Positions 7,686-16,788 of a stretch of 64,000 bases of DNA are shown piece by piece. Where the stretch lies: positions 1 through 64,000 of the forward strand of contig JAIXTM010000013.1 of the NCBI GenBank assembly GCA_027483945.1. Reading direction: 5' to 3'. This DNA comes from Hyphomicrobiales bacterium. GTDB lineage: Bacteria > Pseudomonadota > Alphaproteobacteria > Rhizobiales > Beijerinckiaceae. Below the pieces are notes generated by a model, which worked only from the letters and a program-made list of their open reading frames with translations, had not been told where the DNA came from and ran no database searches. The position numbers were made by a program, and so were the translations under genes. The stretch's first letter is position 1; the number at the start of each line of letters is the position of its first letter.

Positions 7686-9365
7686 ATGATGGAGAAGCCG
7701 CCGCGCGAGAGCATGGAATACGACGTCGTCGTGGTCGGCGGAGGTCCCGCGGGCCTGGCGTCGGCGATCCGGCTCAAGCAACTCGCTGCCGAGCGCGGCA
7801 CGGACATCTCCGTCGTCGTCGTGGAGAAGGGCTCCGAGATCGGCGCCCATATCCTTTCCGGCGCAGTGATCGATCCCATCGGCCTCGACCGCCTGCTGCC
7901 CGACTGGCGCGAGGACCCGGACCGCCCGCTCAGGACCGAGGTCACCGAGGACCGGTTCTACTGGCTCGGCCCGGCCGGCGGGCTGCGGCTTCCGAACTTC
8001 GCCATGCCGGGGCTGATGAACAATCACGGCAATTTCGTCGGGTCGCTCGGCTCGGTCGCCCGCTTCCTCGCCCAGCGCGCCGAGGCTCTGGGCGTCGAGA
8101 TCTATCCCGGCTTCCCCGCCGCCGAAGTTCTTTTTGGCGACAAGGGCGAGGTGCTCGGCATCGCCACGGGCGATCTCGGCATCGGCCGTGACGGCGAACC
8201 GCGCTCCGACTACACGCGCGGCATGGAGCTGCGCGGGCGCTACACGCTCTTCGCGGAGGGCGCGCGGGGCAATCTCTCCAAGCAGCTCATCAAGCGCTTC
8301 GGCCTCGCCAAGGACCGCGACCACCAGAAATTCGGCATCGGCCTGAAGGAGCTGTGGCAGGTTCCGCCGGAGAAGTTCAAGCCCGGCCTCGTGCAGCACA
8401 GCTTCGGCTGGCCGCTGGACACCCGCACCGGCGGTGGCTCGTTCCTCTACCATTTCGGCGACAATTACGTCGCCGTCGGCTTCGTGGTGCATCTCAACTA
8501 CGAGAACCCCACGCTCTCGCCCTTCGACGAGTTCCAGCGCTTCAAGACGCATCCGCTGATCCGCGACACGTTCGAGGGCGGCAAGCGTATCTCCTACGGC
8601 GCCCGCGCCATCACAGAAGGCGGCTGGCAATCCGTTCCCAAGCTCGTCTTCCCGGGCGGCGCGCTGCTCGGCTGCTCGGCCGGCTTCGTCAATGTCCCGC
8701 GCATCAAGGGCAGCCACAACGCCATCCTGTCGGGCATGCTCTGCGCCGAGCACGTGGCGGACGCGCTGGCAGAAGGGCGTTCCCATGACGAGCTTTCCGG
8801 CTACGAGGCGGCCTGGCGCTCGTCCGATATCGGCCGCGACCTCAAGCGGGTGCGCAACGTCAAGCCGCTCTGGTCGCGCTTCGGCACGGTCCTGGGCATC
8901 CCGCTGGGCGGTATCGACATGTGGACCAACCAGCTCTTCGGCTTCTCGCTGTTCGGCACGCTCGCCCACGGCAAGCCCGACCACGAGAGCCTGAAGCATA
9001 TCGACCAGGTGAAGCCGATCCGCTACCCGAAGCCGGACGGCGTCCTCACCTTCGACCGGCTGTCCTCGGTCTTCGTCTCCTCGACGAACCACGAGGAGGA
9101 CCAGCCCCCGCACCTGAAGCTGACGGATCCCTCCATCCCCGTGGAGCAGAATCTGCCGCTCTACGGCGAGCCGGCGCGGCTCTATTGCCCGGCGGGGGTC
9201 TACGAGATCGTCTACGCGGACGAGGTGAACCGCACCGATCCCCGCTTCGTGATCAACGCCCAGAACTGCGTTCACTGCAAGACGTGCGACATCAAGGATC
9301 CGGCCCAGAACATCACCTGGGTGACGCCGGAAGGCGGCGGCGGGCCGAATTATCCGAACATGTGA
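7686..9365 (+). CDS. Electron transfer flavoprotein-ubiquinone oxidoreductase
   Basis: Passes electrons from reduced electron transfer flavoprotein, fed by acyl-CoA and amino-acid dehydrogenases, to ubiquinone at the inner membrane. The 559-residue length is normal. The FAD-binding motif VVVGGGPAGLAS lies at about 16-27. The C-terminal ferredoxin-like end has C528, C531 and C534 (NCVHCKTCDIKDPAQNI) and the family-typical tail GGGGPNYPNM; the fourth cluster cysteine is in GCSAGFVN. Double ATG start with a strong ribosome binding site (gggagga). No etfAB genes are nearby. It shares a promoter motif with the acyl-CoA dehydrogenase gene at 41512. Confidence 0.97.
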   Translation: MMEKPPRESMEYDVVVVGGGPAGLASAIRLKQLAAERGTDISVVVVEKGSEIGAHILSGAVIDPIGLDRLLPDWREDPDRPLRTEVTEDRFYWLGPAGGLRLPNFAMPGLMNNHGNFVGSLGSVARFLAQRAEALGVEIYPGFPAAEVLFGDKGEVLGIATGDLGIGRDGEPRSDYTRGMELRGRYTLFAEGARGNLSKQLIKRFGLAKDRDHQKFGIGLKELWQVPPEKFKPGLVQHSFGWPLDTRTGGGSFLYHFGDNYVAVGFVVHLNYENPTLSPFDEFQRFKTHPLIRDTFEGGKRISYGARAITEGGWQSVPKLVFPGGALLGCSAGFVNVPRIKGSHNAILSGMLCAEHVADALAEGRSHDELSGYEAAWRSSDIGRDLKRVRNVKPLWSRFGTVLGIPLGGIDMWTNQLFGFSLFGTLAHGKPDHESLKHIDQVKPIRYPKPDGVLTFDRLSSVFVSSTNHEEDQPPHLKLTDPSIPVEQNLPLYGEPARLYCPAGVYEIVYADEVNRTDPRFVINAQNCVHCKTCDIKDPAQNITWVTPEGGGGPNYPNM

Positions 9366-9521
9366 GGCTGCCGCTCCGCTGCGTGGCCGATGGGGCACGC
9401 GGCGGCCTGTCGCGTGCCCGTGCGGCATGGAGCGGGATGTTCCGGCTTGCCGCGCGGGCGTGAAGCGGCCATGTTCCGGGCTCTGATCCGGCCGCTTCGC
9501 GGTCGCAGCAAGGGCCTATCC

Positions 9522-11300
9522 ATGACCGTCCGCGAACAGATCCTCCGGCGCCTCGGTATGGCTTGCGCCACCGTCGTCTGCGCGGGCCTCATGCTCACCG
9601 CCGACCCGGCGCGGGCCAATGCCCAGGCCGTGCCGCTCGCCGACACGCAGCGGCTGGAGCCGGCGGAAAGCCTGGAAGGCAATTACCTGGCGGCGATCAT
9701 CGCCGGCGCGTCTCGCGACACCGCCGCGGCCGCGCTCTATTTCCGCGAGGCCCTGCGCGCCGACCCGCGCAATGTCGAGCTGCTGGAGCGCGCCTTCGCC
9801 GTGTTCCTCGCCGACGGCTCGATGAACGAGGCGTTCAGTGCCGCCGAGCGGCTGGTCTCGCGCGAGCCCGACCACAGCCTCGCCAACCTCGCGCTGGGCG
9901 TGCGCGGCCTGAAGACCCGCCAGTTCCAGACGGCGCGCAACATCCTGTCGCGCAACACCAAGGGCCGGGCCGCCGACATCACGGCGACGCTGCTCAGCGC
10001 CTGGTCCTGGGCCGGCACGGGTGACGGCAAGCGAGCACTGGAGACGGTGGACCGCCTGCGCGGCGACCGCATCTACAACGTGTTCCGCGACTATCACGGT
10101 GCGCTGATCGCCGACTTCACCAACAACCGCGCCGAGGCCGCCCGCCGCTTCAAGGCCGCCTATGGCGTGGAGCAGACGACGCTGCGGCTGGTGGACGCCT
10201 ATGGGCGCTTCGAGTCGCGGCGCGGCTCGGCCGACCAGGCCCGCGAGATCTACCAGACGCTGCTCAAGTCCTATCCCGACCAGCCGATCCTGAAGGACGC
10301 TTTGGCCAGGATCGACGCCGGCCAGACCCTCGCGCCGCTCGTCGGCAGCGTGCAGCAGGGCGCCGCGGAGGCGCTCTACGGCCTCGTCGGCGGCTGGCAG
10401 GACGACAACGTCGTCTCTCTCATCTATCTGCGCCTCGCGCTCTATCTCGATCCCGACCATGTGCTGGCGCTCGTCTCGCTGGGCAACACGCTGGAGCGGG
10501 CCAAGCGCACCGACGCCGCGATCGCGATCTACGAGCGCATCCCGCAGGATTCGCCCCTGCGCGCCAGCGCCGACATCCAGATCGCGCTCGCCTACGAGAT
10601 GTCCGACCGCCACGACATGGCGCTCGCCCGGCTCGCGGCGGTGACCAAGGCGCATCCCGACAATGTCGACGCGGTGACCGCGCTCGGCAACGTCCTGCGC
10701 AACCGCAAGAAGTACGACGAGGCCGCCGAGGCCTATAGCCGCGCCATCGGCATGAGCGGCGAGGGCCGGTCGAGCTGGGCGCTCTATTATTACCGCGGCA
10801 CGTCCTACGAGCGTGCCAAGCAATGGCCCAAGGCCGAGGACGACCTGAAGCGCGCGCTGGAGCTCGTGCCGCTGGAGCAGCCGCGCGAGCGGGCCCAGGT
10901 GTTGAACTATCTCGGCTATTCCTGGGTCGACCAGAACATGAACATCGAGCAGGCCTTCCAGATGCTGCGCCAGGCGGTGGAGCTCTCCCCGCGCGACGGC
11001 TACATCGTGGACAGCCTGGGCTGGGCCTATTACCGCCTCGGCCGCTTCGAGGACGCGGTGCGGGAGCTGGAGCGCGCCGTCGAGCTGCGCCCGGCCGATC
11101 CGGTCATCAACGATCATCTGGGCGACGCCTACTGGAAGGTCGGCCGCCGGCTGGAGGCGCGGTTCCAGTGGAGCCATGCCAAGGACCTGAACCCCGAGAA
11201 GGAGGATCTGGTCCGCATCTCCGACAAGCTGCAGAACGGCTTGCCCGAGCCGGAAAAGCCCGCTGCGGCGGAGAACGGGACCAAGCCCAACGGCGGCTGA
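9522..11300 (+). CDS. Secreted tetratricopeptide repeat protein
   Basis: A 592-residue protein with a signal peptide (about 1-32: charged start, hydrophobic core GMACATVVCAGLMLTA, cleavage near ANA-QA) followed by many TPR helical hairpins, such as ALYFREALRADPRNVELLERAFAVF and GWAYYRLGRFEDAVRELERAVELRP. TPR proteins act as scaffolds, often in outer membrane assembly or trafficking; the partner here is unknown. I chose the ATG at 9522 because it puts the signal peptide at the N-terminus; earlier in-frame starts (for example 9471) add an arginine-rich stretch. It ends 3 bp before ispE, so the two genes form an operon. Confidence 0.85.
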   Translation: MTVREQILRRLGMACATVVCAGLMLTADPARANAQAVPLADTQRLEPAESLEGNYLAAIIAGASRDTAAAALYFREALRADPRNVELLERAFAVFLADGSMNEAFSAAERLVSREPDHSLANLALGVRGLKTRQFQTARNILSRNTKGRAADITATLLSAWSWAGTGDGKRALETVDRLRGDRIYNVFRDYHGALIADFTNNRAEAARRFKAAYGVEQTTLRLVDAYGRFESRRGSADQAREIYQTLLKSYPDQPILKDALARIDAGQTLAPLVGSVQQGAAEALYGLVGGWQDDNVVSLIYLRLALYLDPDHVLALVSLGNTLERAKRTDAAIAIYERIPQDSPLRASADIQIALAYEMSDRHDMALARLAAVTKAHPDNVDAVTALGNVLRNRKKYDEAAEAYSRAIGMSGEGRSSWALYYYRGTSYERAKQWPKAEDDLKRALELVPLEQPRERAQVLNYLGYSWVDQNMNIEQAFQMLRQAVELSPRDGYIVDSLGWAYYRLGRFEDAVRELERAVELRPADPVINDHLGDAYWKVGRRLEARFQWSHAKDLNPEKEDLVRISDKLQNGLPEPEKPAAAENGTKPNGG

Positions 11301-11303
11301 TCC

Positions 11304-12155
11304 GTGGCGGCCGACCTTGCCGGCGCCGGGCTCGTCGCCCGCGCCCCGGCCAAGATCAACCTGACGCTTGCGGTCCTCGGCCGCCGGCCGGACGGCTATC
11401 ACGAGCTCGACAGCCTCGTCGCCTTCGCCGGCTGCCACGACACGCTGCGCCTCGATCCGGACGGGCCGGAGGGCCTGACGCTCTCCGGCCCGACCGCGGA
11501 CGCCGCCGGCGCGGGCGCCGACAACCTTGTCCTCAAGGCGGCACGGGCGCTGCGGGACCGCGTTCCCGGGATGCGGGGCGGTGCATTCCACCTGGTGAAG
11601 CGCCTGCCCGTCGCGGCCGGGATCGGCGGCGGCTCGTCCGACGCGGCCGCCGCGCTCCGCCTCCTGGCGCGGCTCAACCGCCTCGCCTTCGACCACCCGG
11701 CCGTGCTGGACGCCGCCGCGGCGACCGGCGCCGATGTCCCCGTATGCCTCGTGCCGCGCGCGCGCCGCATGCGCGGGATCGGCCATCAGGTAGAGCCGGT
11801 CCCGGCGGTGCGGCTCTGGGCGGTGCTCGCCAATCCGCGCGTTCCCGTGCCGACCGCCGATGTCTTCCGGGCGCTCGGCCTGCCGCCGGGCGCGAGCCAT
11901 CCGGCACCGGCATCGGCCCTCGACGTCCATCGCGGCGGCAACGACCTCGAGGCGCCGGCCGTCGCCTGCGCGCCTGCCATCGCGGCCGTCCTCGATGCCC
12001 TGCGCGGGTTGCCCGGTTGCCGTCTCGCGCGCATGTCGGGATCGGGAGCCACGTGCTTCGCCCTGTTCGACGATTGCCGCGCCGCCGCCGCGGCCGCCGC
12101 CATCCTGCGCCGCGCGCAACCTGTCTGGTGGGTGAAACCGACGCTTCTGCGCTAG
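11304..12155 (+). CDS. ispE: 4-diphosphocytidyl-2-C-methyl-D-erythritol kinase
   Basis: Phosphorylates the 2-hydroxyl of CDP-methylerythritol in the MEP route to isoprenoid precursors. The 283-residue protein has the GHMP kinase layout: N-terminal [24 protein letters not shown] with the catalytic lysine, the ATP-binding glycine loop [19 protein letters not shown] (about 104-122) and the C-terminal [13 protein letters not shown] motif. It starts with GTG at 11304, three bases after the TPR gene stop. A polyprenyl diphosphate synthase gene consuming the products of this pathway lies 0.6 kb downstream on the other strand. Confidence 0.95.
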   Translation: MAADLAGAGLVARAPAKINLTLAVLGRRPDGYHELDSLVAFAGCHDTLRLDPDGPEGLTLSGPTADAAGAGADNLVLKAARALRDRVPGMRGGAFHLVKRLPVAAGIGGGSSDAAAALRLLARLNRLAFDHPAVLDAAAATGADVPVCLVPRARRMRGIGHQVEPVPAVRLWAVLANPRVPVPTADVFRALGLPPGASHPAPASALDVHRGGNDLEAPAVACAPAIAAVLDALRGLPGCRLARMSGSGATCFALFDDCRAAAAAAAILRRAQPVWWVKPTLLR

Positions 12156-12190
12156 GCTCGGGAGCGACACCGGATCAGGGGAGGGCGCCG

Positions 12191-12694
12191 ATGATCGGAC
12201 CGGACCACGTGCGGACCATGGCCCGCTACAATGCGTGGCAGAACGAAAACCTTTACGGCGCTGCCGATACGCTGGACGACGCGGCGCGCCGGGCCGAGCG
12301 CGGCGCCTTCTTCGGTTCCATCGAGGCGACGCTGAACCACCTCCTGTGGGGCGACCGCATCTGGATGAGCCGCTTCGCCGGGATGCCGAAGCCGCCGGGC
12401 GGCATCGCCGATTCCCGCACCCTGACGCCCGACTGGGCGACCCTGCGCATCGAGCGCGACCGGACGGATTCGCAGATCATCGCCTGGGCCGCGGGCCTGA
12501 CGGAGACGGACCTTGCCGGCGAACACACCTGGTATTCCGGCGCGGCGGGGCGGGAGGTCACCAAGCCGCTCTGGCTGCTCGTCACCCACATGTTCAACCA
12601 CCAGACCCACCACCGGGGCCAGGTCCACGCCATGCTCACCGCCGCCGGCGCGAAGCCGGGCGACACCGATCTGTTCATGATGCCGGAGACGTGA
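12191..12694 (+). CDS. DinB family protein
   Basis: A 167-residue four-helix-bundle protein of the DinB/YfiT metal-binding family. The three expected metal-ligand histidines are visible in TLNHLLWGD and in HMFNHQTHHRGQ. Members include thiol-dependent transferases (bacillithiol or mycothiol S-transferase-like) and stress proteins; this lineage uses glutathione, so the substrate is unknown. It is not related to DNA polymerase IV despite the name. The ATG at 12191 follows the ribosome binding site ggggagg and lies 35 bp after ispE. Confidence 0.85.
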   Translation: MIGPDHVRTMARYNAWQNENLYGAADTLDDAARRAERGAFFGSIEATLNHLLWGDRIWMSRFAGMPKPPGGIADSRTLTPDWATLRIERDRTDSQIIAWAAGLTETDLAGEHTWYSGAAGREVTKPLWLLVTHMFNHQTHHRGQVHAMLTAAGAKPGDTDLFMMPET

Positions 12695-12730
12695 CCGCCG
12701 GGGCCGCTCGAGCCAGGATGACAGCGGGGC

Positions 12731-13741
12731 TCAATGCGCGCGGGCGATGCAGAAATCGACCGCGTCGAGCAGGGCGGCGCGCATGGGGGTGTCCGGGTAG
12801 AGCTCCAGCGCGTCCCGCGCCATGGCGCCGTAATGGCGGGCGCGCTCCACCGTGTCCTCCAGCGCCCGGTGGCGCCGCATGATGGCCTGCGCCTCCTCCA
12901 GGTCGCCTTCGCCGACCTGCCCCTCGACGAGGGTACGGGTCCAGAAAGCGCGTTCCTTGTCGCTGCCGCGCCGGAACGACAGGACGACGGGGAGGGTGAT
13001 CTTCCCCTCCCGGAAGTCGTCGCCGACATTCTTGCCGAGCTTGGCGGCCGTGCCGCCGTAATCGAGCGCGTCGTCGATGAGCTGGAACGCGATGCCGAGA
13101 TTCATGCCGTAGGAGCGGCAGGCGGCGCGCTCTTCCCTGGGCCGGTCGGCGACGATGGGGCCGACCTCGCAGGCGGCGGCGAACAGAGCCGCCGTCTTGG
13201 CGCGGATCACCGCGAGGTACTCGTCCTCCGTGGTCGAGGTGTTCTTGGCGGCGGCGAGCTGCATGACCTCGCCTTCCGCGATGATCGCCGCGGCGGAGGA
13301 CAGGACGTCGAGCGCCGCCAGTGAGCCGACCTCGACCATCATCTTGAAGGCCTGGCCGAGCAGGAAGTCGCCGACGAGCACGCTCGCCTCGTTCCCCCAC
13401 AGCATCCGCGCGGCGAGCTTGCCCCGGCGCATGTCGCTCTCGTCCACGACGTCGTCGTGGAGCAGGGTCGCGGTGTGCATGAATTCGACGGATGCGGCGA
13501 GCTTGATGTGCCCTTCGCCGCGATAATTCGCGAGACCGGCAGTGGCGAGCGTCAGCATGGGCCGCAGCCGCTTGCCTCCGGAGGAAATGAGGTGATTGGC
13601 CACTTCCGGGATCATCGTCACGTCCGATCCCGTCCGCGACAGGATCATGGCATTGACGCGCTCCATATCGGCGCGGACGAGGCCGACCAGCGCCTCGATG
13701 CCGCGCTCCGGCTTGTCCTCCAGGGAAATGACGACGCCCAT
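12731..13741 (-). CDS. ispB: Polyprenyl diphosphate synthase (octaprenyl/decaprenyl type)
   Basis: Trans-prenyltransferase that builds the long side chain of ubiquinone from isopentenyl diphosphate. The 336-residue protein has the first aspartate-rich motif in LLHDDVVDESDMRRG, the SGGKRLRPML substrate-binding segment and the second aspartate-rich motif in FQLIDDALDYGG; these DDXXD motifs bind magnesium and diphosphate. Start MGVVISLEDKP was chosen because residues upstream in the same frame are not conserved in the family and overlap the divergent promoter region. Chain length (C40 or C50) cannot be told from sequence; alphaproteobacteria usually make C50. Confidence 0.93.
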   Translation of the reverse strand: MGVVISLEDKPERGIEALVGLVRADMERVNAMILSRTGSDVTMIPEVANHLISSGGKRLRPMLTLATAGLANYRGEGHIKLAASVEFMHTATLLHDDVVDESDMRRGKLAARMLWGNEASVLVGDFLLGQAFKMMVEVGSLAALDVLSSAAAIIAEGEVMQLAAAKNTSTTEDEYLAVIRAKTAALFAAACEVGPIVADRPREERAACRSYGMNLGIAFQLIDDALDYGGTAAKLGKNVGDDFREGKITLPVVLSFRRGSDKERAFWTRTLVEGQVGEGDLEEAQAIMRRHRALEDTVERARHYGAMARDALELYPDTPMRAALLDAVDFCIARAH

Positions 13742-13868
13742 GGGCCTTGCGATCCGTTTCTGCGGGCCTTTGGGACTTGATGCGGCCCCCGATGCCGCGC
13801 AACGTCGCATGACGGCCGCCGCCCCGCAACGCGGCCACCGTGTCGCACCATTGGCCCGAACGCTCAAG

Positions 13869-14093
13869 ATGATCGAGCTCATCCGCACCAACGATCTGGT
13901 CCTCATCAACGTGGTGGAGACGCTGCTGAGCGAGGACGGCATCGCGTTCTTCGTGGCCGACAACCATGTCAGCGCCGTGGAGGGGGGCATCGGCGCCTTC
14001 CAGCGCCGGGTTCTCGTCCGCTCCGACCACGCCCCGCGCGCCCGGCGCATCATCGCCGAGGCCGGTCTTCAGGCCGAGCTGCGCGATGGATGA
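13869..14093 (+). CDS. DUF2007 domain protein
   Basis: A 74-residue protein, MIELIRTNDLVLINVVETLLS..., matching the DUF2007 family of small proteins found beside methyltransferases and prenyl synthases in Alphaproteobacteria. Fold resembles a signal-transducing PII-like sandwich by family description; role unknown. It is divergent from the prenyl synthase gene and overlaps the start of the following methyltransferase gene by 8 bp, so the two are coupled. Confidence 0.85.
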   Translation: MIELIRTNDLVLINVVETLLSEDGIAFFVADNHVSAVEGGIGAFQRRVLVRSDHAPRARRIIAEAGLQAELRDG

Positions 14094-14853
14094 GGAGCAG
14101 GGCCTCACGCGGGACGCGATCCTCGGCGGGCGCCTTGAGCTCGTGCAGCCCCGCCGCGGGCATCGCATCGGCTCCGACGCCGTCCTCCTCGCCGCCGCGG
14201 CGGGCGACGCGGACGGGCTCGCCGTCGCCGATCTCGGCTGCGGCGTCGGGACGATCGGGCTGTCCGTTGCGCGCGCGGCCCCGGCCGCCTCCGTCACGCT
14301 CGTGGACAACGATCCCGCCATCCTCGCCTTGGCGGCGCGGAACGCGGAGCTGAACGGCCTCGGCGGCCGGACGACGATCGTCGCGGCCGATATTCTGGCG
14401 CCGTCCCGGCAGCGCCTCGCCGCCGGCCTTGCCAACGACGCCTTCGATCTCGTCCTCAGCAATCCGCCTTTCCTGAAGGCGGGCGCGGCGCGGTCCTCGC
14501 CGCTGGCGAACCGGTCGCGGGCGCACGACATGCCGGAAGGCGGCCTGGAAACGTGGGTCGCCCACGCATTGGCGCTGCTCAAGCCCCGCGGTCGCCTGAT
14601 CCTCATCCACCGGGCCGACGCACTCCCCGCGATCCTCGCCGCCATCGGCGCGCGGGCGGGAGGCATCCGCGTGCTCCCGATCCACCCCGTGTCGGGGCGG
14701 GAGGCCGCGCGTGTCGTCGTCGGTGCGGAGAAGGGCAGTCGTGCGCCTTTCGCGCTCCGCCCGCCGCTCGTCCTCAACGGACCCGACGGGCGCTTCACGC
14801 CGGAGGCGGAGGCACTCCATCGCGGCGAGGCGCGCCTCACGCTCTGGCCCTGA
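14086..14853 (+). CDS. TrmN6-like tRNA/N6-adenine methyltransferase
   Basis: A 255-residue class I SAM-dependent methyltransferase. The SAM-binding motif VADLGCGVGTIGLS lies near residue 48, followed by TLVDNDPAILALA, and the N6-adenine catalytic motif NPPF is present (LVLSNPPFLKAG). This arrangement fits the TrmN6/YfiC group, which methylates A37 of tRNA-Val, but the exact target is inferred. The N-terminal QPRRGHRIGSDAVLLAAA segment is characteristic. The ATG overlaps the end of the DUF2007 gene. A strong hairpin (14861-14884) follows the stop. Confidence 0.85.
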   Translation: MDEEQGLTRDAILGGRLELVQPRRGHRIGSDAVLLAAAAGDADGLAVADLGCGVGTIGLSVARAAPAASVTLVDNDPAILALAARNAELNGLGGRTTIVAADILAPSRQRLAAGLANDAFDLVLSNPPFLKAGAARSSPLANRSRAHDMPEGGLETWVAHALALLKPRGRLILIHRADALPAILAAIGARAGGIRVLPIHPVSGREAARVVVGAEKGSRAPFALRPPLVLNGPDGRFTPEAEALHRGEARLTLWP

Positions 14854-14860
14854 AACGGGA

Positions 14861-14884
14861 ACGGGCGGCTGGAGAGCCGCCCGT
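14861..14884. terminator. Hairpin between convergent genes, likely bidirectional terminator
   Basis: acgggcggct (14861-14870) and agccgcccgt (14875-14884) form a perfect 10-bp stem with a 4-base loop, between the methyltransferase gene ending at 14853 and the minus-strand gene ending at 14916. There is no strong T-run on either side, so efficiency is uncertain. Confidence 0.6.
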
Positions 14885-14915
14885 CCGGAACGTTCCTTCG
14901 TCGCTTGCGCGCCGG

Positions 14916-15221
14916 TCAGCGGCGGTAGCAGACGCGGACCGGAGCCCGCACATAGCCCCAGCCGGGACGGAACGTGCGGCGATACTCGGTGCGGCAGACC
15001 ACGCGCGGACGGTAGCCATAGACCGGCCGGTAATGGCGGCGGCCATAATAGCCCGGCCGGTGCCAGTGGCGGTGATAGACCTGCACGGTCGGTGTCTCCA
15101 CCGCATTGCCCGCGACGGCGGCGCCCAGGGCGACCGGGGCGGCGCTCGCCGGTGCGGCGGCGATGAAGCCCGGCACCGCGAGCGCGGTGACGAGAGCCAC
15201 CTTGGTGAGGAATGCCTTCAT
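14916..15221 (-). CDS. Small secreted Tyr/Arg/His-rich protein
   Basis: A 101-residue protein with a clear signal peptide (MKAFLTKVALVTALAVPGFIAAAPASAA) and a mature part dominated by Tyr, Arg and His (HRHWHRPGYYGRRHYRPVYGYRP), with two cysteines near the end that could pair. Proteins of this composition are common in Rhizobiales and have no defined function; cell-envelope or metal-related roles are speculation. It resembles the protein at 31895-32200 in composition. A ribosome binding site (aggagg on the minus strand) precedes the ATG, and a large inverted repeat lies 62-99 bp upstream. Confidence 0.8.
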   Translation of the reverse strand: MKAFLTKVALVTALAVPGFIAAAPASAAPVALGAAVAGNAVETPTVQVYHRHWHRPGYYGRRHYRPVYGYRPRVVCRTEYRRTFRPGWGYVRAPVRVCYRR

Positions 15222-15282
15222 CGTTGTCCTCCTTGTCCGCCGGGAAACGGCGGTTTCGTTACGCTGATCGACTGTAGGCCTG

Positions 15283-15320
15283 CGAACCTGAACGGAACCT
15301 GTCGGCGCCGTTCAGGTTCG
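15283..15320. repeat. Perfect 13-bp inverted repeat between two small secreted-protein genes
   Basis: cgaacctgaacgg (15283-15295) and ccgttcaggttcg (15308-15320) pair perfectly around a 12-base centre. The half-site motif gaac-ctgaac is itself repeated nearby (ggaacct; gttcaggg). It is 62 bp upstream of the gene starting at 15221 and just after the stop of the gene ending at 15330, so it could be an operator or a terminator; no T-run follows. Confidence 0.6.
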
Positions 15321-15329
15321 TTCAGGGTC

Positions 15330-15662
15330 TCAGCGGGCCTGGCGGGGCACGCAGATCAGCCGGATGACCTCGCCGCGGCGGGAATAGACCGGGCGCTGGC
15401 TCTGGTCGCCGCACGGGCTGTCCTTCACGAAGACCGGCTCGGGCTCCTTGCAGCCGCCGAAGGTGCAGTTCGGCCCGAACCAACCCTTCTTGTCCTGATG
15501 GAAGAAGGCGATGATGTCGTTGTTGCCGTCGCCGGCAGCTCCGCCGCCATTCCCGCCACCACCACCGCCGCCGCCGCCCTGCTGGGCGAAGGCCGTGCTG
15601 GCGGCGAGCGTGGCGCCGATGGCGAAGCAGATGCGGATCGTGTTCGTGCGAAGGTTCGTCAT
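15330..15662 (-). CDS. Secreted glycine-rich small protein
   Basis: A 110-residue protein with signal peptide MTNLRTNTIRICFAIGATLAASTAFA-QQ, then a run of about nine glycines and a Gly/Asn-rich linker, then a compact C-terminal part with four cysteines (NCTFGGC, DSPCGDQ, RLICVPRQ) that may form disulfides in the periplasm. I do not recognise the family. The start at 15662 was chosen because it begins the signal peptide and follows aggaga. The poly-Gly tract is encoded by repeated ccg/cca units and could vary in length by slippage. Confidence 0.7.
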   Translation of the reverse strand: MTNLRTNTIRICFAIGATLAASTAFAQQGGGGGGGGGNGGGAAGDGNNDIIAFFHQDKKGWFGPNCTFGGCKEPEPVFVKDSPCGDQSQRPVYSRRGEVIRLICVPRQAR

Positions 15663-15855
15663 GGTCGTTCTCCTCTGGGTTGGTGTGCCCCTGAGCAACA
15701 CTCCCTTAACCACGACCATGCGCCCGGACCGGCCGCTCGGCTGTGCGCCCCGGCACACGGGAAGCGGCCGCCCGGCAGTGCCCGCGCCGAAGCCCGCGCC
15801 TTGACTTGGGCCCCGCCATACCCGCAGAACGACGGCCCTGCCGCCACAGCCGGAC

Positions 15856-16788
15856 ATGCCGATGAACGCCCACGCCCCCGTCTCGATGAGCCCGGAAAAA
15901 TCGTTCCAGGGCCTGATCCTGACCCTCCAGCGCTTCTGGGCGGAGCGGGGCTGCGTCATCCTCCAGCCCTACGACATGGAAGTCGGCGCCGGGACGTTCC
16001 ACCCCGCCACGACGTTGCGCGCGCTGGGGCCAAGGACGTGGAACGCGGCCTATGTGCAGCCCTCCCGCCGCCCCAAGGACGGCCGCTACGGCGAGAACCC
16101 CAACCGGCTGCAGCATTATTACCAGTTCCAGGTCATCCTGAAGCCGTCCCCGCCGAACCTCCAGGAACTCTACCTGGAATCGCTCGCCGCCATCGGCGTC
16201 GATCTCGCGCTCCATGATGTCCGCTTCGTGGAGGACGACTGGGAGAGCCCGACGCTCGGGGCGTGGGGCCTCGGCTGGGAATGCTGGTGCGACGGGATGG
16301 AGGTGTCCCAGTTCACCTATTTCCAGCAGGTGGCGGGCTTCGAATGCGCCCCCGTCGCCGGCGAGCTGACCTACGGGCTGGAGCGCCTGGCCATGTATGT
16401 CCAGGGCGTCGAGAACGTCTACGACCTGAACTTCAACGGCGGCGAGGGCGAGGCGAAGGTCTCCTACGGCGACGTGTTCCTCCAGGCCGAGCAGGAATAT
16501 TCGCGGCACAATTTCGAGCATGCCGACACCGAAATGCTCTTCCGCCATTTCCGCGACGCGGAGGCCGAGTGCCGCGCGCTTCTGGAGAAGGGCGGGCGGG
16601 GCGAGCGCCACCTCATGGCACTCCCGGCGTACGACCAGTGCATCAAGGCGAGCCACGTCTTCAACCTGCTGGATGCCCGCGGCATCATCTCCGTGACCGA
16701 GCGGCAGAGCTACATCCTGCGGGTGCGCGAGCTCGCCAAGGCCTGCGGCGCGGCCTGGCTGAAGACGGACGGCGGCGGGGTCGCGTGA
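15856..16788 (+). CDS. glyQ: Glycyl-tRNA synthetase alpha subunit
   Basis: Catalytic subunit of the tetrameric (alpha2-beta2) glycyl-tRNA synthetase, which activates glycine and charges tRNA-Gly in the cytoplasm. The 310-residue protein has the class II core with [43 protein letters not shown] and [33 protein letters not shown] (motif 2 region), plus [22 protein letters not shown] start seven bases inside the annotated one (MNAHAP, 15862) is also possible. It overlaps the following VOC gene (GTGA), and glyS follows 0.6 kb later. Confidence 0.97.
   Translation: MPMNAHAPVSMSPEKSFQGLILTLQRFWAERGCVILQPYDMEVGAGTFHPATTLRALGPRTWNAAYVQPSRRPKDGRYGENPNRLQHYYQFQVILKPSPPNLQELYLESLAAIGVDLALHDVRFVEDDWESPTLGAWGLGWECWCDGMEVSQFTYFQQVAGFECAPVAGELTYGLERLAMYVQGVENVYDLNFNGGEGEAKVSYGDVFLQAEQEYSRHNFEHADTEMLFRHFRDAEAECRALLEKGGRGERHLMALPAYDQCIKASHVFNLLDARGIISVTERQSYILRVRELAKACGAAWLKTDGGGVA

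Noticed and set aside
9390-9521. Upstream extension of the TPR protein to 9390 or 9471
   Set aside because: Would bury the signal peptide; the start at 9522 fits better.
9516-12170. Long minus-strand open frame (884 residues) opposite the TPR and ispE genes
   Set aside because: Low-complexity Arg/Gly/Ala/Val composition with no family; a typical mirror frame of high-GC coding sequence, as are many others here (for example 17202-19283 and 7548-9428).
12691-12733. Partial similarity to the gtcatccccggc repeat (also at 53979-54040)
   Set aside because: Only a dozen matching bases without a second arm; part of or next to coding sequence.
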